From assembly GCA_002403515.1 (NCBI GenBank), contig DHHZ01000074.1, positions 1-14,815 of the forward strand: DNA of 14,815 nucleotides, in the 5' to 3' direction. Position numbers and translations under genes: made by a program. The notes under the pieces were generated by a model that saw only the letters and a list, made by a program, of their open reading frames with translations, searched no databases and was not told the origin of the DNA. Below, one piece after another: positions 1 to 6,956 of the stretch. How positions within the stretch are numbered: the first letter of the stretch is position 1; every line of letters begins with the position of its first letter. The stretch comes from Legionellales bacterium UBA4759. Its GTDB lineage: Bacteria > Pseudomonadota > Gammaproteobacteria > Legionellales > Legionellaceae.

Positions 1-1
1 T

Positions 2-1105
2 CCCAGAAATGGCTTAATGTATAATTTCATCATGCGGGCAATTCATGTTTTAGATGATCCGAAATTTATTCAATTTCTAATTGATAAAAATTTTGTAAAA
101 CGCACAGATTGTATAGGTATACTTAATGAAAGTTACATTTCCCTGCAACAATACCTGCTTCTTTTTTCCAATGCGCTAGGTGGCAACTATTTACCACTTC
201 TTGACTCCTTTTTACCCCATGTTCAGCAATTCTTTGAAGTAACAAAAACTCAAGTTTTTGAAAATTTATTAATGAATCCTGAGGAATATGTTGTGGGGAC
301 GTTTAAATTTGATGACGGTCAAATCACTCGCGTGCCACAAAGAAAGCTCCAATTGGCAGAAAGGCCTAGTCAATCATCGACGGTGACGCCAATGCAGGCG
401 ATAGATTTTGCACAGCATCATCATTTTCACTTAAGCCCTGAGCCCCTACAACTGATTTGCCAAAGTTTTTTTATCCATGATCCTGTGCTTGCTTTTAATT
501 ATGTCAGTGTTTTATTGAATTCTAAATGCATATATCGTCGCACAGTCAGATCAACTCAAGCAGAGTTTTTGTTATTCACAAACACCGATGAAATGGAGTA
601 TGTCACTTCGCAATTGTTGATTCGTGATGTGAAAACTGCTATCAGCTATATGTTTTATCCCGCACCAGAGGATGCGAAGAATGGCATTCAACTCATTGAA
701 ACCGCCCAAGCTCTTTTACTCAGAATTTCAGAGCAGGCTTATCTGAATGATGCACGTGATGACAACACCATTTTATTAAGGTTTATCAGTGACGTGGGTA
801 AAGCGAAAAATATTGAACAAAAATTTAATATATTGTTATCGGCAACAATGTATGTTCTTACCATGCCTTGGCAGTCTTCAACCTTTAAGCGATATTGTTT
901 TTTCACTTTAAAATATTTAGAGGTTTTAGCTGAGAATCAAAAGTTTGCAGTCATTGAATCTACCCTTTCTATGCTAAACGATATTATGGAAGAATTTCAT
1001 GAGGATGCACTGTCAAGAAATTGCAAACAAATGGCTTTAAATTCTATACAAAAAATTTCTAGTAAACATCCAATCAGTGAGGGTATTGTTCAATTATTTC
1101 GCTGA
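2..1105 (+). CDS. Hypothetical protein, 5' end outside the window (partial)
   Basis: I do not recognise this protein. The first ATG in the window is at 17, but the frame is open back to the window edge: the codons before it read P-R-N-G-L with no stop. The visible 367 or so residues are therefore probably the C-terminal part of a longer protein. No signal peptide, membrane segment or known catalytic motif is visible. A histidine patch (QHHHFH) lies about 130 residues after the ATG, and the last 150 residues look alpha-helical, with regular hydrophobic spacing and many Leu, Ile, Glu and Lys. It ends with TGA at 1103-1105, inside a hairpin with a T-run, and converges on the glycosyltransferase gene 12 bases away. 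It could be a large cytoplasmic or secreted effector-like protein, but nothing in the sequence proves this. I am confident that it is coding, not of its role. Confidence 0.75.
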   Translation, partial: PRNGLMYNFIMRAIHVLDDPKFIQFLIDKNFVKRTDCIGILNESYISLQQYLLLFSNALGGNYLPLLDSFLPHVQQFFEVTKTQVFENLLMNPEEYVVGTFKFDDGQITRVPQRKLQLAERPSQSSTVTPMQAIDFAQHHHFHLSPEPLQLICQSFFIHDPVLAFNYVSVLLNSKCIYRRTVRSTQAEFLLFTNTDEMEYVTSQLLIRDVKTAISYMFYPAPEDAKNGIQLIETAQALLLRISEQAYLNDARDDNTILLRFISDVGKAKNIEQKFNILLSATMYVLTMPWQSSTFKRYCFFTLKYLEVLAENQKFAVIESTLSMLNDIMEEFHEDALSRNCKQMALNSIQKISSKHPISEGIVQLFR

Positions 1106-1128
1106 TTAAAAGGCTTATCAGTTTTTTT
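1102..1128 (+). terminator. Probable intrinsic terminator of the left-edge gene
   Basis: The arms 1102-1109 and 1115-1121 (CTGAT..AA / TTATCAG, one bulged T) form a 7-bp stem with a 5-base loop, followed by seven T at 1122-1128. The hairpin includes the stop codon of the upstream plus-strand gene and touches the stop codon of the convergent glycosyltransferase gene. The T-run serves the plus strand only. The stem is short and AT-rich, so efficiency is uncertain. Confidence 0.45.
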
Positions 1129-2602
1129 CAGGTAATAAAATTGCATAGGCAATTTCAATGGAGCGTTTTTTAGGCGTATAAAAAACTTGGGTTTTTAAAT
1201 CTTTTAGGAATGGATATACCCCTTTTAAATTTTCTGGTGGCCGCCCATAAAATAAGGTCTCGTCATCCCAAGCATAATTAGATTGTATATCCCAAACCAA
1301 TACCCCACCTTTTTTTCGCAATTGATTTAACTCAATCCATGGGTTTTGTTTGGCATCCAAGCTGAAAAAAGGTTTTGGGGCTGGCGCAATATAAGGAATA
1401 ATAGCCGCAACCAAATATCGGCTACCACCCACATATTGCAGAGGTTGATGCACTTCTTCTTCCCAAGCATGATGAATAAACTTGGCAATTTCTTTATTGG
1501 GATAAAAAGCATCACAATGAGGATTGGTTACAGGCCTAAAAAAGTTAGTCATCACCAAAATCACAGTTCCTGCTGAAAATAATCCACCGAAACGATACAG
1601 ATGTTTCACTTTTAATTGAACAGGAATTACACTTAATAAAAAAGTTCCCAAAAAAGAAAAATATGGCGTCATCCATCTTGCGTAAATATCGAGTTTCATC
1701 GTAAGTACTAAAACTAAGGTTGTTAGCCATGGCCCCCAGGAAAGACAATAAATTAATTTTTGATTTAAAGAACTCATGGTTTGTTTTTTGGTTTTCGCTG
1801 CCAAGAATGTTATTAAATACAAAACAATGACCGGCATACAAAAAGCCAAGGTATTTTCTAAATAAAATAGTATTAATTGAAGATACGAATGCCCTTTTTC
1901 ATGGACTATGGCATCATGTGTATAGGCAAAATTTGCAAAATGCGATTTAATCATCCAAAAAACATGCGGTGATATGGTTAATAAAAATACCAAAACACTT
2001 GAAAGATAATTTAAAGTAAACAATTGTTTACGTAAAACAGGTGTCAGATAAATAAAAAATAGAGTTGGAACAAGTAAAACAATAATTTGATATTTTATCA
2101 AAAAACCAATACCAAATAAAAAACCAAGCAACATCCAATTTTTACGAGTAGGATGCCAGGTTAATTTGTAAAGATAGTAACCAATTGCCGCCCAACAAGG
2201 AATCTGTAGAGTATCAGGGGTTAAAATGTTGGCATTGATATTAAAAATTACCAAACCATCAGATATCAATGTCGCTACTAAAGCTTTCCATGGCGGTAAT
2301 AATGCATAATTGAGTTTCCATATAAAGTAAAAACCAATACCCATAACAATTTGAGAAAAAAGATACATGATCCAATCATGTTCTCCGATAAATTGCCAAA
2401 CAGATGCCACAAGCCACATGGATAAAAAGGGATGTTTGGAATACCCCAATTGATAAGACATCCCCTGAGCAATTCCCTCTAAAACATCATGATGAAGAGA
2501 AATTCGGGTAAATAAAGGAACCAAAGTCCAAATCAGGGTATGGAGAAATAAAAAAATAAAAAATATATTTTTTGGTTTTAAATAATTTCTAATATGATTC
2601 AA
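1118..2602 (-). CDS. GT39/ArnT-like integral membrane glycosyltransferase
   Basis: This 494-residue polytopic protein resembles the ArnT/PMT_2 group (glycosyltransferase family 39), which transfer sugars from polyprenyl-phosphate donors to lipid A, other lipids or proteins on the periplasmic side of the inner membrane. A first membrane helix (about residues 12-31) is followed by a periplasmic loop with the family's acidic pair in HHDVLEG (D39, E42) and the GYSKHPFLSMW element (53-63). A second conserved spot, TPDTL, has D130. Further helices run to about residue 350, and a soluble C-terminal domain (about 360-494) has a YVGG/W-rich core. The start is TTG at 2600-2602. An in-frame TAA lies two codons upstream and the next Met is residue 48, beyond the first helix, so TTG is the only sensible start. 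No Shine-Dalgarno is seen. Acceptor and donor cannot be read from the sequence. The gene stands alone. Confidence 0.85.
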   Translation of the reverse strand: MNHIRNYLKPKNIFFIFLFLHTLIWTLVPLFTRISLHHDVLEGIAQGMSYQLGYSKHPFLSMWLVASVWQFIGEHDWIMYLFSQIVMGIGFYFIWKLNYALLPPWKALVATLISDGLVIFNINANILTPDTLQIPCWAAIGYYLYKLTWHPTRKNWMLLGFLFGIGFLIKYQIIVLLVPTLFFIYLTPVLRKQLFTLNYLSSVLVFLLTISPHVFWMIKSHFANFAYTHDAIVHEKGHSYLQLILFYLENTLAFCMPVIVLYLITFLAAKTKKQTMSSLNQKLIYCLSWGPWLTTLVLVLTMKLDIYARWMTPYFSFLGTFLLSVIPVQLKVKHLYRFGGLFSAGTVILVMTNFFRPVTNPHCDAFYPNKEIAKFIHHAWEEEVHQPLQYVGGSRYLVAAIIPYIAPAPKPFFSLDAKQNPWIELNQLRKKGGVLVWDIQSNYAWDDETLFYGRPPENLKGVYPFLKDLKTQVFYTPKKRSIEIAYAILLPEKN

Positions 2603-2655
2603 GATTTTTTATTATGCTATCAATAATCTTTCGATAATCGCATAATTCAAAGATA

Positions 2656-2668
2656 AATCAAGTTGTTA
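2656..2668 (+). promoter_or_regulatory. Consensus IHF-like binding site
   Basis: The bases AATCAAGTTGTTA fit the IHF consensus WATCAANNNNTTR at every fixed position. The site lies about 170 bases from the nearest DnaA-box-like nonamer. The motif is short and the region AT-rich, so a chance match is quite possible. DNA bending between the divergent genes, or in an initiation complex, would be the natural role. Confidence 0.35.
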
Positions 2669-2836
2669 GCTCGATAAATCTAAACGGCTTAACGTTTAAA
2701 TATCACAAATTACAAGCAAATAGAAAAATACTTTATCCAGCCTTAAAAATCAAACATATTGTCAAAGCAAGCTTTTTTTTTATTTTTTTTTCCAATAAAC
2801 TATTGATTTTTTAAGAAACCAATTAAACACAACATG

Positions 2837-2974
2837 TGTGGATAACTTTTTGTTTATTTCGAAGACAAATCGTCAAGACATTTGCGCGACAAACCTAAGT
2901 AATTGATTTAAGGATTATTAATTTTATTTTATAAAAATTATACAAGCATGGTTATTCACAAAAACTGTGGGTAA
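2837..2974. promoter_or_regulatory. Cluster of three DnaA-box-like nonamers flanking an AT-only segment
   Basis: Three nonamers lie within 138 bases. TGTGGATAA at 2837-2845 is a perfect TTATCCACA box on the minus strand. TTATTCACA at 2952-2960 fits the relaxed consensus TTATNCACA on the plus strand. TGTGGGTAA at 2966-2974 is TTACCCACA on the minus strand, one mismatch. The last two face each other, five bases apart. Between the first and second lies an almost pure A/T stretch (2904-2942) that would unwind easily. This could be a replication origin, a DnaA-titrating locus or a DnaA-controlled promoter. None of the usual origin neighbours (dnaA, dnaN, rpmH, gidA) is in the window, and I see no clear strand-composition switch. 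Confidence 0.5.
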
Positions 2975-3068
2975 GTCTGTAGAAAAAATCTTAACTCAAT
3001 GATTTTTAATGAAAATTTAGAATGATATTTAATTACCCATAGCATCAGTTTAAAAAAACTTGCAGAAT

Positions 3069-3074
3069 TATACT
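3069..3074 (+). promoter_or_regulatory. Candidate -10 element of mrp
   Basis: TATACT differs from TATAAT at one position. No good -35 element is found 16-18 bases upstream. If it is used, transcription would begin near 3081, leaving only about eight bases before the first ATG (3089) but about 38 bases before the second in-frame ATG (3119). It therefore bears on the choice of start codon. Confidence 0.35.
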
Positions 3075-3088
3075 ATTGCGTTCAATAT

Positions 3089-4126
3089 ATGCATTATTTT
3101 TTTATAAATGAAAAACTTATGGAACATATTCTTCAAATCAAAAACTTTTTAATCAAAAATTATGGTTTAGAGCTCCAAGTTCAAAATATCAATCCAAATA
3201 CATTTTCAATTGAAGCCGATTTCCCAATTTCCTTTTTGAAAAAGGCACTTATTCATCATTTCCCTGATTTTAAATTTCAGCTCAATTTCCAGATTAAAGC
3301 TGCTCCAACACAAATGCCTGGCTTTAAACTAAAAAATATTCAAAATACCATCGCAGTTGTTTCAGGAAAAGGTGGTGTAGGGAAATCCACCGTCTCTTGT
3401 AACCTTGCTGTCGCAACACAACAATTGGGAGCGCGCGTCGGTTTACTTGATGCTGATATTTATGGACCAAGCCTGCCAACCATGATGGGTATTCACACCA
3501 AACCTGAGATTACAGAAGATCAACGTTATCTGCCACCTGTTGCTCACCATGTTGAATGTATGTCGATGGGATTGTTACAAGAAGATGGACCTTTAATATG
3601 GCGTGGTCCCATGCTTGCCAAAGCCCTTATTCAAATGCTAGATACCACTACTTGGTCAGAACTGGATTACCTTTATCTAGATTTACCACCAGGCACTGGT
3701 GATATCCCTTTAAGTCTTGTACAAAAAATCCCTTTAAGTGGTGCTATTATTGTCACGACCCCACAAACAATTGCGACTTTAGATGCCGAAAAAGCCATTC
3801 AAATGTTTATTAAGACCAATGTCCCCATTCTTGGTATTGTTTCCAATATGACTTGGCACGAATGTCAAAGTTGTCATGATAAGAATTATATTTTTGGTCA
3901 TGATGGTGCTAAAAATTTAGCTCGAAAATATATGCTACCTTTACTCGGTGAAATACCGCTTGTCACCAAAATTCGTGAAAGTTCTGATGAAGGTAATCCG
4001 ATTGCATCTCTGCAAAACCACCCTCTTTATCAAACATGGCAAGAAACAGTGCTTAACATCACGCAAATATTAAGCCAAAAATCCAAAATTGGCGCTTCAA
4101 AGTTTCCGCCAATCCGTCAAGAATAA
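3089..4126 (+). CDS. mrp: Mrp/ApbC-family P-loop ATPase, Fe-S cluster carrier
   Basis: This cytoplasmic protein belongs to the Mrp/ApbC (NBP35-like) group of MinD-type ATPases, which bind a 4Fe-4S cluster and pass it to apo-enzymes. The deviant Walker A motif SGKGGVGKST is at 92-101, followed by DADIYGPSLPTMMG (121-134), the LDLPPGTGD switch (198-206) and the cluster-binding CQSC (C259, C262) before IFG. The length of 345 is usual for bacterial Mrp. The first 75 residues take the place of the N-terminal DUF59/MIP18-like domain but are short and divergent. The start is uncertain: ATG 3089 and ATG 3119 (residue 11) both lack a Shine-Dalgarno sequence, and the promoter position slightly favours 3119. 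It stands alone between the DnaA-box region and a hairpin. Aconitase, encoded downstream, is a plausible client by general function, not by proven pairing. Confidence 0.95.
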   Translation: MHYFFINEKLMEHILQIKNFLIKNYGLELQVQNINPNTFSIEADFPISFLKKALIHHFPDFKFQLNFQIKAAPTQMPGFKLKNIQNTIAVVSGKGGVGKSTVSCNLAVATQQLGARVGLLDADIYGPSLPTMMGIHTKPEITEDQRYLPPVAHHVECMSMGLLQEDGPLIWRGPMLAKALIQMLDTTTWSELDYLYLDLPPGTGDIPLSLVQKIPLSGAIIVTTPQTIATLDAEKAIQMFIKTNVPILGIVSNMTWHECQSCHDKNYIFGHDGAKNLARKYMLPLLGEIPLVTKIRESSDEGNPIASLQNHPLYQTWQETVLNITQILSQKSKIGASKFPPIRQE

Positions 4127-4138
4127 CTATTTTTATAA

Positions 4139-4172
4139 TTTTTAACGCTTTTTATCAAAAAAGCGTTAAAAA
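4139..4172. repeat. 15-bp perfect hairpin after mrp, without a terminal U-run
   Basis: The arms 4139-4153 and 4158-4172 are exact reverse complements around a 4-base loop. The core is AACGCTTTTT / AAAAAGCGTT, with extra T:A pairs outside. On either strand the right arm is followed by A-rich sequence and no U-tract, so it is not a classical intrinsic terminator. It may protect the mrp mRNA 3' end or end transcription weakly. It sits 12 bases after the mrp stop and 65 bases before mrcA. Confidence 0.5.
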
Positions 4173-4237
4173 AACTAAACAAAGACATACAATTTGGTTT
4201 ATCATATAGCATTAACATCTTTTTTTATTAAATATTT

Positions 4238-6601
4238 ATGCGAAAAAAATTAGGTTTTTTTTGGCGTACAGGTTTGTGGTCTTTATTAAGCCTTGGCTTT
4301 GTACTCGGTTTTTTTGGAATCATTGGCTATATGTATTTATCGAGCCAATTGCCCGATGTTGAATCTCTCAAAAATGTCGAGCTACAAGTTCCTCTACAAA
4401 TCTATACCAAAGATGGCAAGCTCATCCAAGAATATGGTGAAAAAAGGAGAATTCCTCTCACCTATGAGCAAATTCCTCCAACCTTGGTCAATGCACTATT
4501 GGTCACCGAAGATCAACGCTTTTTTGAACACTCAGGGGTAGACATATTTGGTCTAGGTCGTGCTGCTATTAAAATGATTCAAACGGGTACGAAATCGCAA
4601 GGTGGTAGTACCATTACCATGCAAGTTGCTCGTAATTTTTTCTTAGATCGTGAAAAAACATTTTTAAGAAAGTTTAATGAAATTTTATTGGCTATCAAAA
4701 TTGACCAAGAACTGCCAAAAGAGAAAATTTTAGAATTATATTTAAATAAAATTTATCTGGGTAATAGAGCCTATGGTATCGGTGCAGCTGCACAAATTTA
4801 TTATGGCAAAGACATAAGCCAACTCAATATTTCTGAAATGGCCATGATTGCAGGCCTGCCACAAGCACCTTCTGCACATAACCCCATTGCCAATCCTATT
4901 GCAGCAACCAAAAGACGAAATCATGTCTTAGAAAGACTTTTTGAAGAACATTTTATTACGCAAAAACAATACGAAGAAGCCTTATCTGAACCTGTGAATG
5001 CAAGCTACCATGGTCCTGAAATTCAAGTTCATGCCCCTTATGTTGCTGAGATGATTCGTCAATCGCTTTATACTCACTTTGGTGAAGAAGCCTATACCCA
5101 AGGTATCAAAGTATACACAACCATCGATGGCACACTTCAAAACTCTGCCAATCGATTGGTTGAAAAACATCTTCTTGATTATGAGAAACGTCATGGCTAC
5201 CGAGGGCCTAAAAAGCATTTCAATCTTTCAGAACATGCCAACTATGCTGAGATTCAAAAGTTTTTAAAACCCATTGATTCTATCAATGATCTTTATCCTG
5301 GTATTGTCATTGAAAGTTCTGCAAGACAATTGAAAGTATTGCTTAAAAATAACCAACTCATTACGGTTCCATGGTCTGGATTGGCATGGGCCAAGCCTGC
5401 TTTGAAACATGGTTGGACTGGCAGAGCGCCTTCATCAGCAAATAATATTGCCAAAAGAGGTGATCTCATTTATGTCAAAAAAGAAAATGAAGCCTGGGTA
5501 TTAACACAAATTCCAGATGTAGAGGTGGCATTAATCTCAATTCATCCAGAAAATGGTGCTATTGAGGCATTAGTAGGTGGATTTAACTTCTACTCAAGTA
5601 AATTTAATCATGTGACTCAATCTGTTCGACAACCTGGCTCTAGTTTTAAACCTTTTATTTATGCAGCTGCACTGAATAAAGGTTACTCACTGGCCTCGAT
5701 TGTCAATGATTCTCCAATTGTCATCAATGATACTGGAAAATCACTCTGGCGACCCCACAATGATAACAATACCTTCAATGGCCCTACCCGAATTCGTGAA
5801 GCACTTGCTCACTCGAGAAATCTAGTCTCTATTCGTTTACTTGATGATATTGGTATCGATTATGCCATTGAATTTGTATCACGCTTTGGTTTTAATAAAG
5901 AGCAACTCCCGCACGCTTTATCTTTGGCATTGGGCAGTTTATCAGTCACCCCTATGGAACTAACCACAGCCTATGCTTCAATAGCCAATGGTGGTTTTCG
6001 TATAGAGCCTTATTTGATAGACCATGTCACCAACCGACATGGAGAAACATTGTTGGTAGCCAATCCAGCAACTGTTTGCTCTCCACAAGAAGAAGAAATC
6101 CAAGGCAACCATTGCGCCCCAGAAATTATCCCCAAAGATTTGGCGTTTTTAGTTCATTCAGCCTTGCAAAGTGTCATAGACCACGGTACTGCAACCGCTG
6201 CTAAATCATTAGGACGCAAGGACTTGGCTGGCAAAACAGGAACCACCAATGAACAAGTAGATGCTTGGTTTGCAGGTTATCACCCAGATTTGGTAACAGT
6301 GACCTGGTTTGGTTATGACACCCCTCATCCATTGCATGAATACGCAGCAACACTTGCCCTTCCATTGTGGATTGACTATATGAAAGGTGCACTCAAGAAA
6401 TTGCCTGAAAAAATGATTTCTCCACCTGAAAATGTCGTCACATTTAAAATCAACCCTCTCAACGGCATGCGCGTTGATGACAGTGATCCTCGTGGTGTTG
6501 AAGAGTATTTTCGTAGTGAGGAAGTTCCTGAAGGTGATTCAGAGGAACAAGCAATTCCAGAAAATCCTTATCCAAGCGATAGTCAAGATAGCTTATTTTA
6601 A
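4238..6601 (+). CDS. mrcA: Penicillin-binding protein 1A (bifunctional class A PBP)
   Basis: This enzyme polymerises lipid II glycan strands and cross-links the peptides in the periplasm. At 787 residues it is somewhat shorter than E. coli PBP1A (850). A cytoplasmic stub and signal-anchor helix (about 11-34) precede the GT51 domain: EDQRFFEHSGVD (91-102, catalytic E91), GGSTITMQ (122-129) and the ELYLNKIYLG element (166-175). Residues about 320-425 form the small inserted domain typical of PBP1A. The transpeptidase has all three motifs: SSFK (S468 nucleophile, K471), SRN (526-528) and KTGT (666-669). The C-terminal tail (about 755-787) is acidic and disordered-looking. The start at 4238 gives the expected basic MRKK N-terminus. 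No Shine-Dalgarno is obvious. The hairpin at 6614-6652 follows the stop codon. All catalytic residues are present, so it should be active. Confidence 0.97.
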   Translation: MRKKLGFFWRTGLWSLLSLGFVLGFFGIIGYMYLSSQLPDVESLKNVELQVPLQIYTKDGKLIQEYGEKRRIPLTYEQIPPTLVNALLVTEDQRFFEHSGVDIFGLGRAAIKMIQTGTKSQGGSTITMQVARNFFLDREKTFLRKFNEILLAIKIDQELPKEKILELYLNKIYLGNRAYGIGAAAQIYYGKDISQLNISEMAMIAGLPQAPSAHNPIANPIAATKRRNHVLERLFEEHFITQKQYEEALSEPVNASYHGPEIQVHAPYVAEMIRQSLYTHFGEEAYTQGIKVYTTIDGTLQNSANRLVEKHLLDYEKRHGYRGPKKHFNLSEHANYAEIQKFLKPIDSINDLYPGIVIESSARQLKVLLKNNQLITVPWSGLAWAKPALKHGWTGRAPSSANNIAKRGDLIYVKKENEAWVLTQIPDVEVALISIHPENGAIEALVGGFNFYSSKFNHVTQSVRQPGSSFKPFIYAAALNKGYSLASIVNDSPIVINDTGKSLWRPHNDNNTFNGPTRIREALAHSRNLVSIRLLDDIGIDYAIEFVSRFGFNKEQLPHALSLALGSLSVTPMELTTAYASIANGGFRIEPYLIDHVTNRHGETLLVANPATVCSPQEEEIQGNHCAPEIIPKDLAFLVHSALQSVIDHGTATAAKSLGRKDLAGKTGTTNEQVDAWFAGYHPDLVTVTWFGYDTPHPLHEYAATLALPLWIDYMKGALKKLPEKMISPPENVVTFKINPLNGMRVDDSDPRGVEEYFRSEEVPEGDSEEQAIPENPYPSDSQDSLF

Positions 6602-6613
6602 ATCATGCAAGTT

Positions 6614-6652
6614 CTCCAAAAGCATCTATACTCAAATTAGATGCTTTTGGAG
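6614..6652 (+). promoter_or_regulatory. Perfect 15-bp hairpin that buries the ribosome binding site of the next gene
   Basis: The left arm 6614-6628 (CTCCAAAAGCATCTA) and right arm 6638-6652 (TAGATGCTTTTGGAG) pair at all 15 positions around a 9-base loop. The GGAG Shine-Dalgarno of the cysteine-rich peptide gene (6649-6652) is the last part of the right arm and pairs with CTCC at 6614-6617. The right arm has only four U before GGAG, so termination for mrcA would be weak. The geometry fits translational control by an RNA switch, or a terminator with an overlapping ribosome binding site. Confidence 0.6.
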
Positions 6653-6658
6653 ATACTC

Positions 6659-6868
6659 ATGAAAAAAAATACCCTTTTGTGTCTTTTGATATTATCATTC
6701 ATCTCCTTATCAACCGAGGTTTTTGCAGGTTGTCGCATACCCAAAGAACATGTGGTCTGCCACCGTCAATGTTTCTATAATTATTATGGTCCTGGCGCAC
6801 ATTGCAATGAAACCTGCCTTAAACAAAAAATACCTCTAAAAATGGTCTATTGTAAAACTCGAAGATAA
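6659..6868 (+). CDS. Small exported cysteine-rich peptide with a twin CX3C motif
   Basis: This 69-residue protein is not one I recognise. The start at 6659 is chosen because GGAG (6649-6652) lies six bases upstream and the product then begins MKKNTLL, a classical signal peptide. An ATG at 6641 in the same frame has no ribosome binding site and would spoil the signal. The hydrophobic core is followed by STEVFA-GC, which suggests signal peptidase I cleavage after Ala. FAGC is also close to a lipobox, although Phe at -3 is unusual. The mature part of about 46 residues has six cysteines spaced C-x8-C-x3-C-x10-C-x3-C-x11-C, is basic, and contains His and Tyr clusters. The central CX3C-x10-CX3C unit would suit a disulfide-stapled helical hairpin. 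Role unknown: a toxin-like, inhibitor-like or envelope peptide are all possible. It lies between mrcA and acnA, under the hairpin described separately. Confidence 0.75.
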   Translation: MKKNTLLCLLILSFISLSTEVFAGCRIPKEHVVCHRQCFYNYYGPGAHCNETCLKQKIPLKMVYCKTRR

Positions 6869-6956
6869 TCAAACAATTGAAACTATTGCACATACATCAG
6901 ATGCAATTGTCTGAATTTTAAGTTATCATAATCCCTTTTCAAAACTGAGTTTTATC
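6869..6956 (+). promoter_or_regulatory. acnA upstream region with inverted repeats and a CATAAT element
   Basis: This 88-base gap holds ATTGCA (6885-6890) and its complement TGCAAT (6902-6907), separated by 11 bases, and an outer pair ACAATTG (6873-6879) / CAATTGT (6904-6910). CATAAT at 6927-6932 is one base from a consensus -10 and lies about 25 bases before the acnA ATG. No good -35 element is seen. The repeats may be a weak hairpin or an operator. I infer only that acnA probably has its own promoter here. Confidence 0.3.

Larger units (their letters stand above)
2603..3088. other. 486-base AT-rich intergenic region between divergent genes, no coding sequence
   Basis: This gap separates the minus-strand glycosyltransferase from plus-strand mrp. 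It contains no convincing ORF. It does contain long T-runs (2772-2791), an IHF-like site (2656-2668), three DnaA-box-like nonamers (2837-2974), an almost purely A/T segment (2904-2942) and a TATACT element just before mrp. There are no GATC sites in it, so Dam/SeqA-type control as in E. coli is not suggested. The size and composition are unlike the other gaps in the window, which are mostly under 120 bases. Confidence 0.7.

Noticed and set aside
1545..1841. A 98-codon open frame on the minus strand inside the glycosyltransferase gene
   Set aside because: It overlaps the membrane region of the GT39 protein in another frame on the same strand and has no ribosome binding site or recognisable motif.
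2733..2741. TTATCCAGC as a fourth DnaA box
   Set aside because: It differs from the consensus at two of the most conserved 3' positions.
2771..2800. Long T-runs as an intrinsic terminator
   Set aside because: No GC-containing stem precedes the T-runs on either strand, so they are low-complexity sequence.
3033..3041. TTACCCATA as another DnaA box
   Set aside because: There are two mismatches, and such matches are expected by chance in AT-rich DNA.
4418..4435. An 18-base stretch identical to 11970-11987
   Set aside because: Both copies encode the same short peptide KLIQEY in unrelated genes and the identity ends at once on both sides, so it is a coincidence and not a mobile repeat.
6641..6658. 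The upstream ATG at 6641 as the start of the cysteine-rich peptide
   Set aside because: It lies inside the hairpin, has no ribosome binding site, and would put MLLEIL before a textbook MKK signal peptide.
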